In this document: piece by piece, positions 1 through 8,889 of the stretch | How positions within the stretch are numbered: position 1 is the stretch's first letter | How the letters are laid out: every line of letters begins with the position of its first letter | Origin: JBNRMR01 sp050942895 | Lineage (GTDB): Bacteria; Bacillota; Clostridia; Christensenellales; UBA1750 | NCBI GenBank assembly: GCA_050942895.1 | Contig: JBMNOE010000002.1 | Location: 1-64,000, forward strand | Direction: 5' to 3' | Length of the DNA: 64,000 nucleotides | The notes under the pieces: generated by a model | The model's database searches: none | The model's input: the letters and a program-made list of their open reading frames with translations, nothing else | Told to the model about the DNA's origin: nothing | Program-made: the position numbers and the translations under genes

Positions 1-97
1 CGGTGATATGCGCCTTAAAATGAGGGGCCTTCTCCATGAGGCGCTCGAAGGCAAAGTCCACGCAGGGCAATTTCTCACGGTTAACGAGCTTTAGCAT
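1..97 (-). CDS. 5' end of an unidentified protein (partial)
   Basis: A reading frame starts with ATG at 97 on the minus strand behind an AGGAGG Shine-Dalgarno six bases upstream, and runs off the left edge. About 32 residues are visible (MLKLVNREKLP..., then FERLMEKAPHFK). The strong ribosome-binding site argues for a real gene, but the fragment is too short for me to recognise a family. Confidence 0.55.
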   Translation of the reverse strand, partial: MLKLVNREKLPCVDFAFERLMEKAPHFKAHIT

Positions 98-304
98 ATA
101 GGTCCTCCTGTTGTGTACTGTGCTGCGGTTTTAGCGCCGCCAAGAAAGGCGGAGGTATTATAAAACAAGATATAACAATTTTACTTCTTTAAGACCGCAA
201 CGTCAAACAATGAGACGAATATGACAGAGGAAAACGGCCTCTGGTGCAGAAGATAAAAGATATAAAAGAAAAAACTAAAGAAAAAATACGAAAGGGTGAG
301 GACA

Positions 305-706
305 ATGAAAAAATGGTGGCAAGAAGTGCCCTGGCGCATGATCCAGACAAATCTGCGTGAAATTGATATGGAGGATATAAGCGCTGAGCGCTATGTGGAG
401 GATCTTAAGAGCTTTGAGGCGACCGTTGTCTTGATAAACACGGCGGGGATAATTGCAAGCTATGAAACGGGGCTTAAATATCATTTCCAAAGCCGGCACC
501 TTGATGGCGACAGCCTTGAGCATATCATAAAAAAGTGCCAAGAGGCGGGCATTCGGGTTTTGGCCCGCACCGATTTCTCAAAGATTCGCCGGTCCGTGTT
601 CGAGGAGCACCCCGAATGGGCGTACCGCACTGAAAAGGGCGATATAGTCGATTATAACGGCGAAATTCTCTTTCGCACATGCGAACAGCTATCGCCAGGC
701 TTTTAA
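305..706 (+). pseudogene. Truncated GHL6-like glycoside hydrolase
   Basis: The frame starts at ATG 305 (MKKWWQEVPWRM) after a GGGTGAGG ribosome-binding site and reads about 133 residues. The text resembles the N-terminus of hypothetical glycosyl hydrolase family 6 (GHL6, beta/alpha-barrel), with VVLINTAGIIASYET, then HIIKKCQEAGIRVLARTDFSK, then HPEWAYRTEKGDIVDYNGE. Family members are usually several hundred residues, so most of the barrel is missing. The likeness stops near 670-690, where the frame runs into a recombinase remnant on the opposite strand. I infer that insertion and decay destroyed a formerly functional gene with an intact start. Family assignment is from memory of the motif pattern. 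Confidence 0.5.
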
Positions 707-989
707 GCGTAAAGCCGTGGGATATAGTCCTTTACATATCGCATCACGGCAGCCGGAACAGGTGCCTTCCTTTTGCTTTTCTTCGTTTTCTGCACTGTAA
801 TGGTTGTCGCGCCTTTAACTTGTTGAAAACTTTTTGTGGTATAGACAGTGCCGCACGCAAAGTCGAAGTCCTCATCGATTAATGCAAACAATCCACCTGT
901 GCGCATCCCTATCCGAAAAAGCAGAAGAAACCCAACGCAAGCCGCCATCGTTCAATCACATCAATAAACTTCTCAAACTCATCATGCAT
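703..989 (-). pseudogene. Decayed tyrosine recombinase (phage/ICE integrase) fragment
   Basis: Two minus-strand frames together spell part of the catalytic domain of a tyrosine site-specific recombinase. From ATG 989 one frame gives MHDEFEKFIDVIERWRLALGF, matching the usual start of the core domain. After a frameshift near 935 the text continues FLLLFRIGMRTGGLFALIDEDFDF, the classic 'GxRxGExxxLxWxDID' box around the first catalytic arginine, then QKTKKSKRKAPVPAAV, matching the beta-strand region that follows. The second half of the domain (H-x-x-R and the tyrosine) is absent. It is therefore inactive and marks an old element next to the broken hydrolase. Confidence 0.6.
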
Positions 990-999
990 TTAAAACTTC

Positions 1000-1473
1000 A
1001 TTACACCTACAACACTCATCTTATCGGCATGGAAAACATGGTGATGCGGCCGGGTGAAATTTTGCCAGCTTCAACGATGGATGCCAGAGGCGATTTCACT
1101 GTTGACAATATCAAAAAGCTTGCCCGCCATGAGCAAACATTGTTACCGCCTACGAGAGCACTATCAACATCACCTTGTTGAAACAGTCACCGTCGTGTGC
1201 CATATCAGTACCTTCGCCCAATAGATTATGCTTATCCTCGATATTGCTAATAAATACCTTTGTTTTGAATTCGCCCACGTCGATATTTGCCGCTTTATGC
1301 ACAGTGGCATGCACTCCCTGCATCAACTCCAGAATTCGGTCATAACCAGCAGACTCACGGTCAAAATCCCACAAGCATGAACGGCGTCGCGCACGGCGGC
1401 GATGATCTCGCGCTCCCCGAACAGCACTATCGAATGAAAGCAGGCTATTGGCTGTTACTGCTTGAATCGTCAT
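1000..1473 (-). pseudogene. Unidentified decayed coding remnant
   Basis: The minus strand has an open stretch from 1473 to 1150 with protein-like text in two frames (EIIAAVRDAVHACGILTVSLLV in one, ILELMQGVHATVHKAANIDVGEF in the next). Below 1150 more fragments follow (KLFDIVNSEIASG; VEAGKISPGRITMFSMPI). Frames switch several times and there is no good start, so this is probably a dead gene. I do not recognise the family. Confidence 0.3.
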
Positions 1474-1492
1474 CGCAGACTACCTCGCCGGG

Positions 1493-2479
1493 TTATTTTA
1501 AAATCTCCTCAATATGTGTGAGCTCCTCGTCCGAGAACGCGAGGTTGTTTATGGCCGCCACGTTCTCCTTGATCTGTGAAAGCCTACTGGCTCCGATAAT
1601 CAGCGATGTCATTGCAGGATGCCGCAGATTCCATGCCAACGCCATTTGAGAAAGCGTTTGCCCACGCTCCCTCGCGATGAGATCGAGCTGCTTCGCCTTC
1701 TTCACCTTCTCTTCCGTAACGCGATCCCGGGTGAGGAACACGCTGTTGCCCGCAGCGCGGGAATCAGCCGGGATGCCATCAAAGTAACGATTGGTCAACA
1801 ACCCTTGCGCAAGTGAGGAAAAGGCGATGCAGCCGATGCCTTCCGCCAAAAGAACATCGAGCAGGTCATCCTCTATCCAGCGGTTGAACATGCTATAGCT
1901 CGGCTGGTGGATCAGACAGTGAATGCCCATGCCCCGCAGAATTTCGCTGGCGCGTAGGGTGTCCCTCGCGCTGTAGTTGGAAATCCCCACATAGAGCGCT
2001 TTCCCCTGCCTGACAGATGTTGCCAGCGCGTCCATGGTTTCCTCCAGTGGGGTATCCGGGTCGGGGCGGTGATGGTAAAAGATATCCACATAGTCAAGCC
2101 CAAGCCGCCTAAGGCTCTGATCCAGCGAGGCCAGCAGATTCTTTTTAGAGCCCCATTCGCCGTAGGGGCCGGGCCACATATAATATCCTGCCTTAGTGGA
2201 GATAATCAGCTCGTCGCGGTATGAGGCAAGATCTTCCAGAAGGATGCGCCCGAAGTTCAGCTCGGCGCTGCCGGGTCTGGGGCCATAGTTGTTGGCAATA
2301 TCAAAATGCGTTATGCCTAAATCGAATGCGCCCAGCGCCATCTCCCGTGCATTCTGGTAGGATGTATTCTCACCGAAATTATGCCATAGTCCCAGCGACA
2401 GTAAAGGCAGTCGGATGCCGCTTCTGCCGCAGCGATTGTATAGCATGGTGTTGTAGCGTGTTTCGCTTGCCGTGTGCAT
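1493..2479 (-). CDS. Aldo/keto reductase, YghZ-like
   Basis: A 328-residue cytosolic NADPH-dependent aldo/keto reductase of the subfamily containing E. coli YghZ (L-glyceraldehyde 3-phosphate reductase). The start MHTASETRYN follows AGGAGG nine bases upstream. The CGRSG(I/L)xLPxxSLGLWHNFG opening typical of the subfamily is present. The catalytic tetrad can be placed at D60, Y65 (NNYGP), K96 (STKAGY) and H137 (IFYHHRPD). The C-terminal cofactor-binding segment (SLIIGASRLSQIKENV) is complete, and length and ends match the family. It is intact while its surroundings are decayed. The true substrate is unknown; small aldehydes from sugar breakdown are the usual guess. Confidence 0.88.
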   Translation of the reverse strand: MHTASETRYNTMLYNRCGRSGIRLPLLSLGLWHNFGENTSYQNAREMALGAFDLGITHFDIANNYGPRPGSAELNFGRILLEDLASYRDELIISTKAGYYMWPGPYGEWGSKKNLLASLDQSLRRLGLDYVDIFYHHRPDPDTPLEETMDALATSVRQGKALYVGISNYSARDTLRASEILRGMGIHCLIHQPSYSMFNRWIEDDLLDVLLAEGIGCIAFSSLAQGLLTNRYFDGIPADSRAAGNSVFLTRDRVTEEKVKKAKQLDLIARERGQTLSQMALAWNLRHPAMTSLIIGASRLSQIKENVAAINNLAFSDEELTHIEEILK

Positions 2480-2519
2480 ATGCGTGAACCTCCTGTATTT
2501 TTCTTATATAATAATATTA

Positions 2520-3279
2520 CAGATAGCGATGCTCCGATCAACATAGCGCCTCCGCCCCCCCGCCCTGACGGGATGCTGCAATCAGCACCGATCAGAAAGC
2601 CAGGCTTCGGATTATCGCGCACCAGCGTTCGCGTAAACGCTTGGATTTCTTTCTTCAAGCCATTGCACAGCAGTCCCTTCGAGCAGTTATCGAAGCCGCC
2701 CAACATCGCTCGATCGCTGAAAAAGCGCTGTCCCTCCTCGATGCCGAGCTCTTCTACGAAAACAGCCCTGTTATATGCCCTTTCAGGTTAATCCTTCCAG
2801 ACCTCCAGCCTGTTTTTAATGCCCGCCCAGCCCCTATCCTGTGCAATGGTGTCCAGTGCGTGCAAAAGAGCTTCCGGCGCTTCCCGCAGGGAACCCATGA
2901 CAAACTCGTCCGACGTGCCAAACCTGATCGATGGGAACGGCGCGAACACATTGTAGAACACACATATCTTCGCGTGGCCCTGCCCGAATTTCTTTCGCGC
3001 GCATAAGCTGTACCCAGATGTAGGAGTGATCCCTGTCCAGTATATTGAGCTTTGCCCAGTCGGCCGGCTCGTGAATAGATTCCTGCATGGGAAACGAAAA
3101 TAGTCAGCGCTTATTTTTTTGGCAAAATCCATGTCATAGTGGTTGCAGTAGTCCTAATGGGCATCAATACAGGCCTGCACCACGGTCTCATCGCTCTCGA
3201 GGTGAAACCAGAACCCAGCCGGAAGACAAACAACAGTCTTACAGTCTAAGGTATTTCGCATACGTTCATGCTTTGTCGT
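2520..3279 (-). pseudogene. Decayed URO-D-like (HemE/MtaA family) methyltransferase gene
   Basis: Pieces in three minus-strand frames line up in order with a uroporphyrinogen decarboxylase-like protein of the corrinoid methyltransferase type. The 5' piece reads TKHERMRN, then VVCLPAGFWFHLESDETVVQA, then, past an in-frame TAG, HYDMDFAKK. After a frameshift come EPADWAKLNILDRDHSYIW and LMRAKEIRAG, and after another, YNVFAPFPSIRFGTSDEF. The 3' piece is RAVFVEELGIEEGQRFFSDRAM followed by GGFDN and GFLIGADCSIPS. A central part of the barrel is missing. The start has changed from ATG to ACG at 3279-3277, with AAGGAG still seven bases upstream. It lies between the aldo/keto reductase and the GH4 gene. 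Confidence 0.6.
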
Positions 3280-3520
3280 GCTTATTCTCCTTAAAATTAT
3301 ACTAATATTCCACCAAAAGGTCAAAAGAATTGTGAAGAACTTTTGTGGCAAGCAAGTCGGAAGGTGCTTGTGTCCCATATCCGGCAAGAAGGCAGTGCAG
3401 CTTGCCGCAAAAAGGCCTTCAAAGATATCGGCAATTTGATGGAATATTTGCATCAATGTAATTGTATTTCATTACAATCTAAAAACCGCCCAAAAAGGTT
3501 TCCCCCTGGGCGGCAAAGAA

Positions 3521-4828
3521 CTAAAGCTTAAACATTGGCAAATATTCCTTGCTGGCAGCGAACATTTCGTCCACCATATCGCGGATTTCTTGCATGCTAA
3601 GTACAGCGCTCGTCAGCGGATCGTACAGGCAGGAATAGAATACCTTGCGCGGGTCACCTTCCAAGGCAGCCTCAATCGCGAGCTCCTCACAGCGTGCGGA
3701 TATATCGTTTAAGATTGCGAGCTGTGGCGGGAGGGGGCCCACATGAATTGCCTCAAGCCCCTTCTTGCTTGCAAGAACAGGCACCTCGACGCAAGCGCCC
3801 CAGGGCAGGTTGTCTATCAGACCGAAGTTACGCACGTTGCCGTTGAATTCGAACATCACGTTATCACCAAACACGGCATTAAATATGTATGCGGCGTATT
3901 CCGGACCGCGGGAAAGATCAATCTGCGTGTTCATCCACTCGTCCAGCATCTTCTGGCGTCTCTCCATACCCCTGGCACGCCGTTCGGGGGTATTTGGCAC
4001 CCCAATATTATAATCAAGGCAATACTTTTGCAGCAAGTCAGGGCGTTTGCGGAACCATGCGACATACTCGCTGTGATGACCGGAACCTTCCGGTGAAAAG
4101 TAACCCAGATGCTTAAACATCTCAAAGCGGACAGGTTCCTCAGCGTATACCTCTTCCCTCTTAGCGGCCTCGCGAAGCCTGGGATAAGCATCCACGCCGT
4201 TGACGCGGTAATCAATGTAGAACGCCTGGTGGTTGATGCCGGCGCAGGTATAGGTCACATCGTTGATATCCGCCCCTATCCAGCGGGCAATCTTGACCGC
4301 CGTGCCTTGTACGCTGTGGCAAAGACCGTTGATGTTCAGGTTGGGGTAAACCGTCTGCATCGTGCGGCAGAGCATGGCCATAGGATTAGTATAGTTAAGG
4401 AAAATCGCGTTGGGGCAATATTTCTCGATATCAGCGCATATGGCGAGCATCTCAGTCACAGTGCGCAGGTAATCGAATACACCGGAAGGTCCGCGGGTAT
4501 CGCCAACGCAGATACTCACGCCATATTTCATCGGAATATCGACATCGCTGGCTCTGGCCTCACGGTCGCCCACCAGGATTGTGCAAAGCACACCGTCGGC
4601 ACCCTTGAGTGCCTCGGTGCGATCCTTGGTGCAGATCACCTTAGCAGGGTAGTTTCCCGCCTCAACAATGCGGGTGACCATCTTGCGGGCAAGCTCCAGG
4701 TTGGTGTCTGAAATATCCACCAGCACGAGTTCTGCATCTCGAAACGCCTGGAACGTCAGCAAATCCTTACACAGATTTCTTGTAAATGTGTAACTGCCTG
4801 CGCCGATAAATACTATTCGTTTTGCCAT
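3521..4828 (-). CDS. melA: GH4 family alpha-galactosidase/alpha-glucosidase, MelA type
   Basis: A 435-residue NAD- and metal-dependent glycosidase of family GH4, which cleaves alpha-galactosides or related glycosides by a redox-elimination mechanism in the cytoplasm. The Rossmann motif GAGSYTF begins at residue 9. The metal site can be seen as C170-H171 in the CHSVQGT motif and H200 in AGINHQAF; NPM lies at 148-150. The CHSV form of the motif is associated with alpha-galactosidases rather than 6-phospho-glycosidases (CHEV/CNVP types), so an unphosphorylated substrate fits the neighbouring ABC importer. The start follows AAAGGAGG by five bases. It is the last gene after the MATE and GH115-like genes. 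The symbol is tentative because GH4 substrate specificity is hard to read from sequence. Confidence 0.85.
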   Translation of the reverse strand: MAKRIVFIGAGSYTFTRNLCKDLLTFQAFRDAELVLVDISDTNLELARKMVTRIVEAGNYPAKVICTKDRTEALKGADGVLCTILVGDREARASDVDIPMKYGVSICVGDTRGPSGVFDYLRTVTEMLAICADIEKYCPNAIFLNYTNPMAMLCRTMQTVYPNLNINGLCHSVQGTAVKIARWIGADINDVTYTCAGINHQAFYIDYRVNGVDAYPRLREAAKREEVYAEEPVRFEMFKHLGYFSPEGSGHHSEYVAWFRKRPDLLQKYCLDYNIGVPNTPERRARGMERRQKMLDEWMNTQIDLSRGPEYAAYIFNAVFGDNVMFEFNGNVRNFGLIDNLPWGACVEVPVLASKKGLEAIHVGPLPPQLAILNDISARCEELAIEAALEGDPRKVFYSCLYDPLTSAVLSMQEIRDMVDEMFAASKEYLPMFKL

Positions 4829-4867
4829 GAAGTCCTCCTTTCGGGTAAAACCCGGTCCGTGATTTAG

Positions 4868-4884
4868 GCAATAGCGCTAAAATC
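4868..4884. promoter_or_regulatory. TAGCGCTA palindrome upstream of the GH4 gene
   Basis: The gap before the GH4 start contains a short palindrome, TAGCGCTA (4872-4879), in an AT-rich setting, followed toward the gene by a small CGGGTTTTACCCG hairpin close to the ribosome-binding site. The core resembles LacI-family or CcpA (cre) half sites, but the flanks fit the cre consensus poorly. It may be an operator; this is only a suggestion. Confidence 0.25.
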
Positions 4885-4986
4885 ATTATTAGTATTTTGT
4901 GTATAAACTCATTTTATTGAAATGAACAAGAAAAACCCATGAACATTATTCGGATTTCATTCCGTTTTTTTGTACTATTTAAGTAT

Positions 4987-7053
4987 TTACAGGATGCGCA
5001 CTTGGGAAAGCTTCTCACTAAGACCAGATTCATCCATATAGAGCAGCGCGGTGGTGAGCTCGATATCCTCATTCAAACAAATGAGCTGATCGCCGATATA
5101 CCAGCCTTGCCACTTGCCTCGCTCAGCCTTTTGGCGGTCAATCGCAGCCTTTGAGAGAGCGAACACAGCCTCCTCAACATATTGTGCAAACATATTGGCG
5201 TTTGCACTTTGCCGCGCTTTCGCCGCCAGAGTGAGGTTATACACCCATGAATACAGAGCGAGCATTAGCTCCGTATGCACTATGCAGTGGCTCGTGAAGA
5301 AGTCACTGCTCTCTCGGTCTTCGATCAGGTTAAGCACCTCATATGCTTCCCGGTACAAGCGCTTCCACCGCACCAGACCTTCTCCGGAAGCGCTGCAGTA
5401 GTAATCGATAAAGGCCTCTTTGGAGTCAAAGCCGAACAGCAGCTTGTTCTGGATGTCATCGCGCTGGAACTCAGCCCCACTGATTAGCTGGACCAGCTTC
5501 ACCGCGACCCTTCGGCACATTCCATCCATCAGCAGCATCTCGCCATCAATCCGGGTATTGTCCATCTTGTGAAAGCATTGGAAGTAGTCATGGTACAGCA
5601 AGGCCGCTCGCTGTGCGTCTGCCAAACTCAAGCCAAGTTTGCGGCAACACCATTCAATCAGGAATTCCTCGTCACAGAATCTTTCGATATTCCATGTAAT
5701 ATTCGCCACGCACTGGATCCCAAGCACATGCTCGCGCACATTTGACACATTCAGCACCGAATAGCAGTTGTCACCCCTTTTGACGAGACGACGGTAATTA
5801 TAGAGAATTTTCGCCGGGGAGGTCCCCTGCACCAGATGCGGGCCACAGCCCCAAAACGCGACATGATAATAAACCCCATATGCGGTATCGGGTTGCCTGC
5901 CGGTGATATCATACCCCTCGTCCAGCATCTGGCTGGGACCAAAATCAGCAAATACGACGATCGTATCTTCCGGGAAGGTGAGAGCCCCCTCCTGATAGAG
6001 GCTCATGCCTTCCATCCACAGTGTGGAGGTGGTGAGGAAAGGCTTTCCGGCATAGGCCTTCTTAGCGATTTCAGCCTGCGCGGCAATCGCATCCGAGATA
6101 ATTTTGCCACGCGCCTTCGAGGACTCCGGAATATCCTTATTCTGATACCAGACCGGGCGATCGCCGCGGCCGCGCAGACCAAGCTGCCATATCACATTGT
6201 CATATTTGCCCCATTTGCTAATGTAATGTTCCCAGACCTCATGGTACTTGTCGGGATGTGTGTGGTAGTTAAGCGGCTCATACACGCCGCGTGCCTTCCA
6301 GTAACGATCAACCGCAGACTGCGATACACCCACCGGCTGCTGGTGGTGCTGCGAAATATACAGGCCGCGCTCAGTCGTCATGCGCACAATATTCTCTTGA
6401 AAGGGATCATCCAGATCCAGGTGGGAGCATGGGATCATCAGATTCTGTCTCAGCCGAAGCGCCGTTTCTAATATTTGCTCCAGCACCGGAGGATAGGCGG
6501 CGTAGAAGGAGCTGTCGTTAAAATATCGCCCGATTGAGGCGGCCTTCTTCGACCAGCCGGTCAGCAGATCCTCGTCGTTGATAAACCATCCACGGAAACG
6601 GAATGTCTCCGGGCCGCCGGTGAGCCGTGTTTCAGAAAGAATAAGCTGCTCCATGCGCTTCGGTGTGTGATCTGTCCAAAGATACAGCGGATCGACATGG
6701 AGAAATTTTTCACATAGTTCATAAATTCCCCACATGGTTCCTCGCTCATCGCTGCCGCAGATCACAAGAACACCATCCCTTGCCAGCAGAATATATTGCT
6801 CCCATTGTCCACGAATATCATCCGCCGTAATTAGATTATTGCGCAGATAATCGCAGAACGCATCGTTAGTCAGCGTGCCCACAATGATACCGGTCGCTTT
6901 CGCGTCGGGGAGTGTGTCATGGACTATTGGCATCGTACCGCTAACCTTGCGCAAATCCTTAGTCAAATCTTGTACTGCAAGGGATATGCAGTTGGACTCA
7001 TCAGCAGAGTAATACACCTGAGCAGGAACATCACCTTCAAAAATCTTTACCAT
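4987..7053 (-). CDS. GH115-like alpha-glucuronidase
   Basis: About 688 residues, with the start taken at the second ATG (7053), which sits six bases from AAGGAGG. The N-terminal 130 residues look like the alpha/beta domain found before many hexosaminidase- and glucuronidase-type barrels (GIIVGT, ILLARDGVLVICGSDERGTM, WGIYELCEKF). The family GH115 signature follows: FRFRGWFINDEDLLTGW, then HHQQPVGVSQ, a WGKYDNVIWQLGLRGRGDRPVW segment, VFADFG, and YGVYYHVAFWGCGPH. GH115 enzymes remove (4-O-methyl-)glucuronic acid from xylan or related glycans. No signal peptide is visible, so it should act inside the cell on imported oligosaccharides. It is shorter than many characterised GH115 proteins, lacking the extra C-terminal module. 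It belongs to the MATE-GH115-GH4 gene set. Confidence 0.68.
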   Translation of the reverse strand: MVKIFEGDVPAQVYYSADESNCISLAVQDLTKDLRKVSGTMPIVHDTLPDAKATGIIVGTLTNDAFCDYLRNNLITADDIRGQWEQYILLARDGVLVICGSDERGTMWGIYELCEKFLHVDPLYLWTDHTPKRMEQLILSETRLTGGPETFRFRGWFINDEDLLTGWSKKAASIGRYFNDSSFYAAYPPVLEQILETALRLRQNLMIPCSHLDLDDPFQENIVRMTTERGLYISQHHQQPVGVSQSAVDRYWKARGVYEPLNYHTHPDKYHEVWEHYISKWGKYDNVIWQLGLRGRGDRPVWYQNKDIPESSKARGKIISDAIAAQAEIAKKAYAGKPFLTTSTLWMEGMSLYQEGALTFPEDTIVVFADFGPSQMLDEGYDITGRQPDTAYGVYYHVAFWGCGPHLVQGTSPAKILYNYRRLVKRGDNCYSVLNVSNVREHVLGIQCVANITWNIERFCDEEFLIEWCCRKLGLSLADAQRAALLYHDYFQCFHKMDNTRIDGEMLLMDGMCRRVAVKLVQLISGAEFQRDDIQNKLLFGFDSKEAFIDYYCSASGEGLVRWKRLYREAYEVLNLIEDRESSDFFTSHCIVHTELMLALYSWVYNLTLAAKARQSANANMFAQYVEEAVFALSKAAIDRQKAERGKWQGWYIGDQLICLNEDIELTTALLYMDESGLSEKLSQVRIL

Positions 7054-7148
7054 ATTCATCCTCCTTATAGTTTATGATCGCCGCGCTTTTAGAAAGGCGG
7101 TGACAGATTCAATAAGAGTTCATATGCGGGCAGGGGCCGGCAATGAAA

Positions 7149-8528
7149 TCATGTCTGGGCAATTGTTTCGGTGCGCTGACGTGCTTTGCCTACCCATTTT
7201 TGACTCCGCCAGCGGTACAGAAGTAACAAGCCTCTTGTACATTCGTCGAGCGCAAAGGCGATCCATATTCCGTATAACTCCCAGCCAAATACGATGCCTA
7301 ACAAATAAGCGCCGCCTATGGCTATCAGCCAGCCGCTAGTTTGATTAACAATCAGTTGATATGCTACGTCACCTGCGGCCTGAAGCGCGCCTGACAGACT
7401 GTTATTGAGGGCGCGCCCAATCTCTGCAACAAGGTCAATTACGAGAATAATGGAAGCTATATCCATTATTTTGCTGATATCAGCGTTTGTGCCATACACC
7501 CATATGAATATATATCGGTAGGTGAGCAGCAACAGTATGGAGAAAACGGCGTTTGACAGCAGGGCTATGCGGGTTCCTCTTGCTCGGATTTTATTTGCCC
7601 CATCAATATCTCCGGCGCCTATGCGGGTGCCGATCATTATGATTGCCGACTCCGAATATGCCATACCTACCATAGCTATGTAGTTAACTATACTGCTGAT
7701 GTATGTTTTTGCATCTAACATAAGTTGGCTGGTCTGAGATATTATGGAGGAGGTAATGATCTGGCTCAAAGAGTAAGCAACGTTGTTCAAGGCCGACGGT
7801 ATGCCAATTGACAGCGCTAGCCTAACCTCCTTGTAGGGAAAAGGCACAATGGCCTTCCATGTAATGCGCACCGAGGTGAAGCGTAGCAAAAACGCAGAAA
7901 GAATCAGCCCGCAAAGCTGCGCGAACACATTGCATGCCGCTACGCCTGCAATAGGCACCCAGTTGGTCAAAATCACTCGATTGACCACCATATAGCAACC
8001 GAGTATATTGATTCCGTTTGTTAATAGGCTAACAATCAGAGGCGCTCTTGGTAACCCGGATGAACGGCTGATGCTGCCCAGCGCGATTTGCATACACTGT
8101 AAGATCATAGACGAGCCAACAACACGCATATATGTAACGGCCATGATTCTTATTTCATCGGTCTCGAAAGTCATAATAGATAAAAACGATTCGGAAAAGA
8201 AAAGGAAAAGCAGACCAGAGAGCAAACCCATAGCCGCGTTTGAGAAAAAAGCAACAGCAGCAAACTTGTCCATGTTTTTACGATTTTGCATACCGACCGC
8301 CTGATTAAAACAGACAACCGATGCCATGGCAACGGCGGTGGCGAGCATCTGAAAAAAGCCAATATATTGATTGGATATGTTGACTGCAGAAACCGCCGAC
8401 CGCGATATATGGCTAAGAAACGCAGCATTGACCAGGCCCACAGAGGCGCGCAGAATATGTTCGAGTATTAGCGGAGGAGTCAGCCTCCCAAAGGAAAGAT
8501 TCCCATCCTTTGTTGATCCAATCTGCAT
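7149..8528 (-). CDS. MATE family transporter
   Basis: A 459-residue polytopic membrane protein with about twelve hydrophobic segments arranged as two repeats, typical of MATE/MOP-superfamily drug or metabolite antiporters. Text such as LILEHILRASVGLVNAAFLSHIS near the N-terminus, NISNQYIGFFQML, and the second-half MVGMAYSESAIIMIGTRIGAGD matches the family. The start follows AAGGAGC eight bases upstream. It is the first gene of the minus-strand set ending in GH115-like and GH4 enzymes, diverging from an ABC importer. A MATE protein in a glycosidase operon suggests export of an aglycone, a toxic by-product or a sugar, but the substrate cannot be read from sequence. Confidence 0.88.
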   Translation of the reverse strand: MQIGSTKDGNLSFGRLTPPLILEHILRASVGLVNAAFLSHISRSAVSAVNISNQYIGFFQMLATAVAMASVVCFNQAVGMQNRKNMDKFAAVAFFSNAAMGLLSGLLFLFFSESFLSIMTFETDEIRIMAVTYMRVVGSSMILQCMQIALGSISRSSGLPRAPLIVSLLTNGINILGCYMVVNRVILTNWVPIAGVAACNVFAQLCGLILSAFLLRFTSVRITWKAIVPFPYKEVRLALSIGIPSALNNVAYSLSQIITSSIISQTSQLMLDAKTYISSIVNYIAMVGMAYSESAIIMIGTRIGAGDIDGANKIRARGTRIALLSNAVFSILLLLTYRYIFIWVYGTNADISKIMDIASIILVIDLVAEIGRALNNSLSGALQAAGDVAYQLIVNQTSGWLIAIGGAYLLGIVFGWELYGIWIAFALDECTRGLLLLYRWRSQKWVGKARQRTETIAQT

Positions 8529-8889
8529 TTTTTGAAGCTCCTTTGTGGTTATGCGCTACATATTATGGCGGCATCAATACGGTCGACAAATACATTATAG
8601 TTAATCTTTTCTGAAAGAAGCTATGGAAAAAGCTTGGTTAATGACTGGATTTTTTATCTTATTTTTAGGGAGAAAAGCAGCCGCGTTGAAAGCAGAGCAC
8701 ATGATATGCTGCTAAAATTTTTACAAAAGAAATAGAACAAACCAAATTATATGCATATTGTTTTGAATAAGCAAATGCTAAGATAATATCATGAGATGTA
8801 AAATGTGAGCGATATAGTTTGCGGATGTTTTTACCGTATCCGTGTATTTTGTTCACAGTATATTATCCTATACGAAAGTAGATGATATT
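8529..8889. promoter_or_regulatory. Divergent intergenic region between MATE operon and ABC importer operon
   Basis: This 361-base AT-rich gap must hold the promoters of both divergent operons. Rightward, TTGTTT (8758-8763) and GATAAT (8782-8787) are spaced by 18 bases. Leftward, a TATAAT box lies at 8599-8594 without a convincing -35. Inverted text AAGCT...AGCTT lies near 8622-8637. No classic cre site was found. The response regulator encoded at 13137 is the likely regulator, but its site cannot be recognised. Confidence 0.4.

Noticed and set aside
4109..4711. A 200-codon plus-strand open frame opposite the GH4 gene
   Set aside because: It is antisense to an unmistakable GH4 coding region and lacks family likeness.
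4868..4884. CcpA cre box before the GH4 gene
   Set aside because: The GCGC core is palindromic, but the flanking TGWAA/TTNCA half-sites do not match well enough.
8842..8889. Upstream ATG as start of the first permease
   Set aside because: The extra 16 residues do not match LplB-type N-termini and overlap the likely promoter and leader area; ATG 8890 fits better.
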